In this document: positions 7,770-10,324 of the stretch, piece after piece
Layout of the letters: the number at the start of each line of letters is the position of its first letter
Numbering within the stretch: position 1 is the first letter of the stretch
Assembly: GCA_002803225.1 (NCBI GenBank)
Contig: NXFV01001571.1
Coordinates: 1 to 10,324 of the forward strand
From: Gamarada debralockiae
Taxonomy: Eukaryota; Ascomycota; Leotiomycetes; Helotiales; Hyphodiscaceae
Direction of reading: 5' to 3'
DNA: 10,324 nt
Program-made: the position numbers and the translations under genes
The notes under the pieces: generated by a model
What the model saw: the letters and a program-made list of their open reading frames with translations, nothing else
What the model was told of the DNA's origin: nothing
Database searches by the model: none

Positions 7770-9020
7770 GCACCGATCTAAATATCTGTGAGGGTACTAT
7801 TCTAGGTTGCTATTCTTATTAATATTATAGCAGGCATAACAGTTAGGTCTCGAATTTCTATTATACTTGTTTCTACTACTAAAGGCATTATATATAGCAG
7901 ACGTATTAACTATACTATTGACTAGAAGATTCTAGTTAACTTAAAGGTCCTAGGAGTACTAAAGTACATTATATAATCATTAATTAAATCTAAGTCTACG
8001 TTTACTTTAAAAGCTACTATTCTAACGCCTACCTTAATAAAATCCTTGATTTTCGAATCTAGAATTGTTTTGAGCAAGTACTACGTAGAGTTCCTAGCCA
8101 ATTTCTTTCCTAACGTCTTATATTATATTAGCCTAAGCGATTTTAAGCTCCTTTAATTATTAAGCTAAATTGTCTAAAGGGTCCTAAGGTTTTGCGTCCG
8201 AAGCTTTAGTTTAATAATGACCCTTATATAAGTCACGATTAGCTAAAAACATTCTATCTAAGGCAAGAATAGGCGCAAAGGTATTAAGAGGAACTAAGTG
8301 AGACTAAACAAGGTAAGACTTAATATTAGCTAATATAGCGTTCTTATTAGTGGCTAAGGCCTTAATAATATTATTTATTACACTAATCTTAAAACTTAAT
8401 ATAATAGGGTTACGATTTTCCTTATACCAATTAATGATTTCGTCGGATTTATAAACTCTAAGGGCTATCCTATAGAATTTTTTATATACTAGAGTAGTCC
8501 CGTTATCTTAGTTTATATTATACTTCTTAATAATTTTAGAACGAATACAATCAAGTAAAGTATAAAGGAAAAGATTCGCTCTCTCGACGTTATCAAGAAG
8601 CTTTTTCTCCTTAAAGTTAGTAAAGACCTAATAGAACAATTTAATAAAGTCTTTTAATTTAATCTACTTATATTAAGTAGATAAGACTAATATATTAAGG
8701 AAAGAGCGAGTGTACTTCGTGTAATCGTTATTATAGTTATAGTACTTCTTCTTTAATGTAGTGAAGAAGACCTCCTTATCAAATGGCTCGTTAGTATATT
8801 CTAGTATAGCCTTAATATTATCACGAAGGGTAATATTAATATAGCAAAGGATACGCTTATATTTGTCTTCTTTAATATAATTCTAATCTTTAAAGAAGAC
8901 AAAAACATTATTAACCTAGCAAGTAGCTCCCTGTCTATTAAAGACAAGACTAACAGAGGCAGGAGTTAGTATCACTGTGTGTAGCATAGTGATATTGTCT
9001 ATAGGTTTATTAAAAGACAT
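7770..9020 (-). pseudogene. gag: Gag region (capsid/nucleocapsid part) of the retroelement
   Basis: This is the N-terminal, structural part of the polyprotein, which would form the particle shell and bind RNA. It starts MSFNKPIDNI, and the first premature stop is codon 35 (TAG, 8916-8918). The next roughly 200 codons are rich in Lys, Asn, Phe and Tyr, with a Trp-Tyr-Lys segment, and look like a helical capsid region, although I cannot point to a diagnostic capsid motif. At the end, in frame, is a cysteine/histidine cluster: Cys codons at 7839-7841 and 7830-7832, His at 7788-7790 and Cys at 7770-7772, giving C-x2-C-x13-H-x5-C. The usual Gag knuckle is C-x2-C-x4-H-x4-C, so this is a variant or a coincidence. 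The Gag call rests on position before the protease in the same frame. Confidence 0.75.
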
Positions 9021-9900
9021 TTCGAGTAATAATTCACTTAGTATAAGAGGGTCAAATTGCTATTATTCTTATAAGTTTTATTAATTTCCTGACTATTACT
9101 ATTATTTCTTATCTTCTAAAATACTACTTAATAATAGTGTATTAACTAAAACCAAAGAAGAAGAGACCTATAGAGATAGCGGGTTTAATATTGCCCGTTC
9201 GTGACTATTATTAGACGATTTTCTCTTTAAGGATAAAGGCTTACGATTTATTAATTGTCTATATAACTAAAGTCTAATGATATATCTTTTTTAATCTTTT
9301 AAGTATAAGATTCTATTCCCTTTTGACGTGCCTTTTAATACCTTCCCCTCTTAAGTCTAGGAATATCGCTTAGACCTATACTCGAACTCGTGTCCATAAG
9401 CCTCGTTTCCTAATAGTATAGCTCTTTAACACGGGAGAGACGCTTTCAAGGGTAAGAATCCTATAATTAAATAAAGAATCAAGAGAATCGAAAGACAAAA
9501 TCCTATAATAACCTTATTTCCTAGCTCTTAAACTTCCTTTTATTTATACTTTGCCTTTAAAGGCATTATAATTTACTTAGCGGGCAGTATAAACTGTCTT
9601 ATCTAATTTCTTCTTTTTATAATAGCTTTAGGATTTATACTTCTTAATATCTTATTCCTTAGAAATTTAATTCTTTCCTTTAGCTAATCTCTCTTTTTTC
9701 TTAAATTGGGTTTAGCTATTAGCCTGCTAGGGCCTCTGTAACTTCTACCTATAACTATAAGTTTTAAATATGTCTTGACTAAGCCAAAAACCTCTCCTAT
9801 GTACTAATAATAATGCCTAAGATCCAATATTAATAAAGCTATAAACTAAGGCAAGTCTAAGCCTAGTAACTAATAGTATAATAAGACCTAAGGTTATAAT
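9021..9900. other. Leader side of the retroelement, no gene
   Basis: This is RIP-mutated sequence upstream of the Gag start. No open frame of note and no tRNA gene are visible. It should contain the primer-binding site and perhaps part of the 5' LTR, but I found no convincing TGG-initial tRNA complement next to a CA-ending LTR. Small palindromes occur, for example GCCTTTAAAGGC at 9553-9564 and a GGCAGT/ACTGTC inverted pair near 9583-9598. Their role is unknown. Confidence 0.5.
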
Positions 9901-10324
9901 TTAATATATGTCAAATTATTCTGGAATATTTCGTGTACTAGCTAAGACAAGAAATAAGCAAACAAGGCAAACAATGATTAAAGTATCTTTCACTAAGAGT
10001 GCAAATAGCCTTACTTGACTATAATAAAATCCTCCCTACATAGGTCACTATATGTAAAGGGGCGAAATGCAAGTATAAGCGCTTCCCGATTGTACTGTGT
10101 GTCGCACGTGCTCTTAGTAAGGGATAAAACCAAAACGAAAACTAACAACGTAAAACAAAGGTTATAGTGCTCGAACGTACTATAGAATGTATGCAAAAAA
10201 CGAGATGTATAATTATAATAATATCTAAGTACTACTCTAGCTGCGAAGGCTATTTATCCCCTGCTGACACGTGACGAAACTAGCTAAGCGAGGTTCTTAT
10301 AATTGTAAGACCCACTAAAAACCT
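9901..10324 (-). promoter_or_regulatory. Weakly mutated, LTR/promoter-like sequence (tentative)
   Basis: Base composition changes here: CpA, TpG and CpG are all common again (bases 10081-10140 hold seven CpA or TpG against four TpA). On the minus strand, the element's sense strand, a CACGTGAC-type box (10268-10275) is followed 10-25 bases later by a TATA-like GATAAATAG (10250-10258). That order suits an LTR promoter about 1.2 kb upstream of the Gag start. The TG-initial motif at 10314 would be a possible LTR start. No second LTR copy is recognisable in the window, so this may instead be unrelated unique or recently inserted DNA. A 61-codon minus-strand open frame (10011-10196) has no support as a gene. 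Confidence 0.35.
10290..10315. repeat. 26-bp near-palindrome, motif copy 3
   Basis: The core CTTATAATTGTAAG is followed by ACCCAC, and the left arm is GAGGTT instead of GTGGGT. This copy matches the inferred perfect palindrome at 23 of 26 positions. It sits in the poorly mutated stretch at the right end, just outside the CACGTGAC motif. Read on the minus strand it begins TGGGTC at 10314, so it could mark an LTR start. Confidence 0.6.

Larger units (their letters stand above)
2218..9020 (-). pseudogene. Degenerate Ty3/gypsy retrotransposon Gag-Pol polyprotein
   Basis: This is a non-functional copy of a fungal LTR-retrotransposon polyprotein. The ATG at 9018-9020 has an A at -3 and opens a frame that can be followed through Gag, protease, reverse transcriptase, RNase H and integrase to a TAA at 2218-2220. 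That stop may itself be a mutated Gln codon, so the C-terminal end is uncertain. Gag and protease share one frame; everything from about 6240 onward lies in a frame one base away, so there is one net frame change in roughly 2,270 codons. Several dozen in-frame stops, mostly TAA and TAG, sit where related proteins carry Gln, Arg or Trp, as CpA-to-TpA mutation on either strand predicts. The domain order PR-RT-RH-IN identifies Ty3/gypsy (Metaviridae) and excludes Ty1/copia. Family assignment is firm; subfamily is not determined. Confidence 0.93.

Noticed and set aside
7499..7781. Overlapping open frames on both strands (81 and 84 codons)
   Set aside because: Both are shadows. The Gag-PR frame in this stretch uses a different phase and links the Cys/His cluster to the protease Asp.
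9370..9410. tRNA-like B-box sequence (GTTCGAGT on the minus strand), possible SINE or tRNA
   Set aside because: The B-box consensus is not completed, and no A-box, acceptor stem or cloverleaf could be built.
10011..10196. Minus-strand open frame of 61 codons with a hydrophobic stretch
   Set aside because: It is short, with no recognisable domain and no conserved context. It lies in a probable LTR or flank and is open mainly because this region has few new stops.

Overview
The window looks like an AT-rich, repeat-derived block of a filamentous ascomycete (Pezizomycotina-type) genome. It has no intact protein-coding gene. TpA is very frequent while CpA and TpG are scarce: bases 5041-5100 hold ten TpA and no CpA or TpG. 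CpG still occurs. That is the footprint of repeat-induced point mutation (RIP), which is known from this group. The species cannot be told from the sequence.

Most of the window (about 2218-9020, minus strand) is one degenerate Ty3/gypsy LTR retrotransposon polyprotein. Reading leftward from an ATG at 9020, I can follow Gag with a C/C/H/C cluster, an aspartic protease, a basic spacer, reverse transcriptase, RNase H, an integrase with a zinc-binding N-terminus and DDE core, and a GPY/F-like region with a charged tail. The order PR-RT-RH-IN defines Ty3/gypsy. The frame is closed by several dozen stops, mostly TAA/TAG where related proteins have Gln, Arg or Trp. The codons for most catalytic residues have changed by G-to-A on the coding strand. 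The frame itself is kept over about 2,270 codons, with a single shift near 6240.

The left part (1-2217) lies beyond the 3' end of the polyprotein. It is RIP-mutated and without a recognisable gene. It holds an 11-copy tandem repeat of a 15-bp unit (1741-1905), a purine run, and two similar polypurine-tract-like G6 runs (minus strand, 1385-1394 and 212-221). The right part (9021-10324) is the element's upstream side: a RIP-mutated leader of about 880 bp, then about 420 bp with near-normal CpA/TpG content and a TATA-like and CACGTGAC motif. This last stretch may be LTR/promoter sequence. I could not match a pair of LTRs by eye, so the element ends are not defined.

A 26-bp palindromic motif occurs near 1018, 6041 and 10290 and is not explained by the gene content. 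I see no evidence of a new functional system; the interest lies in the decay pattern and in this short repeat.
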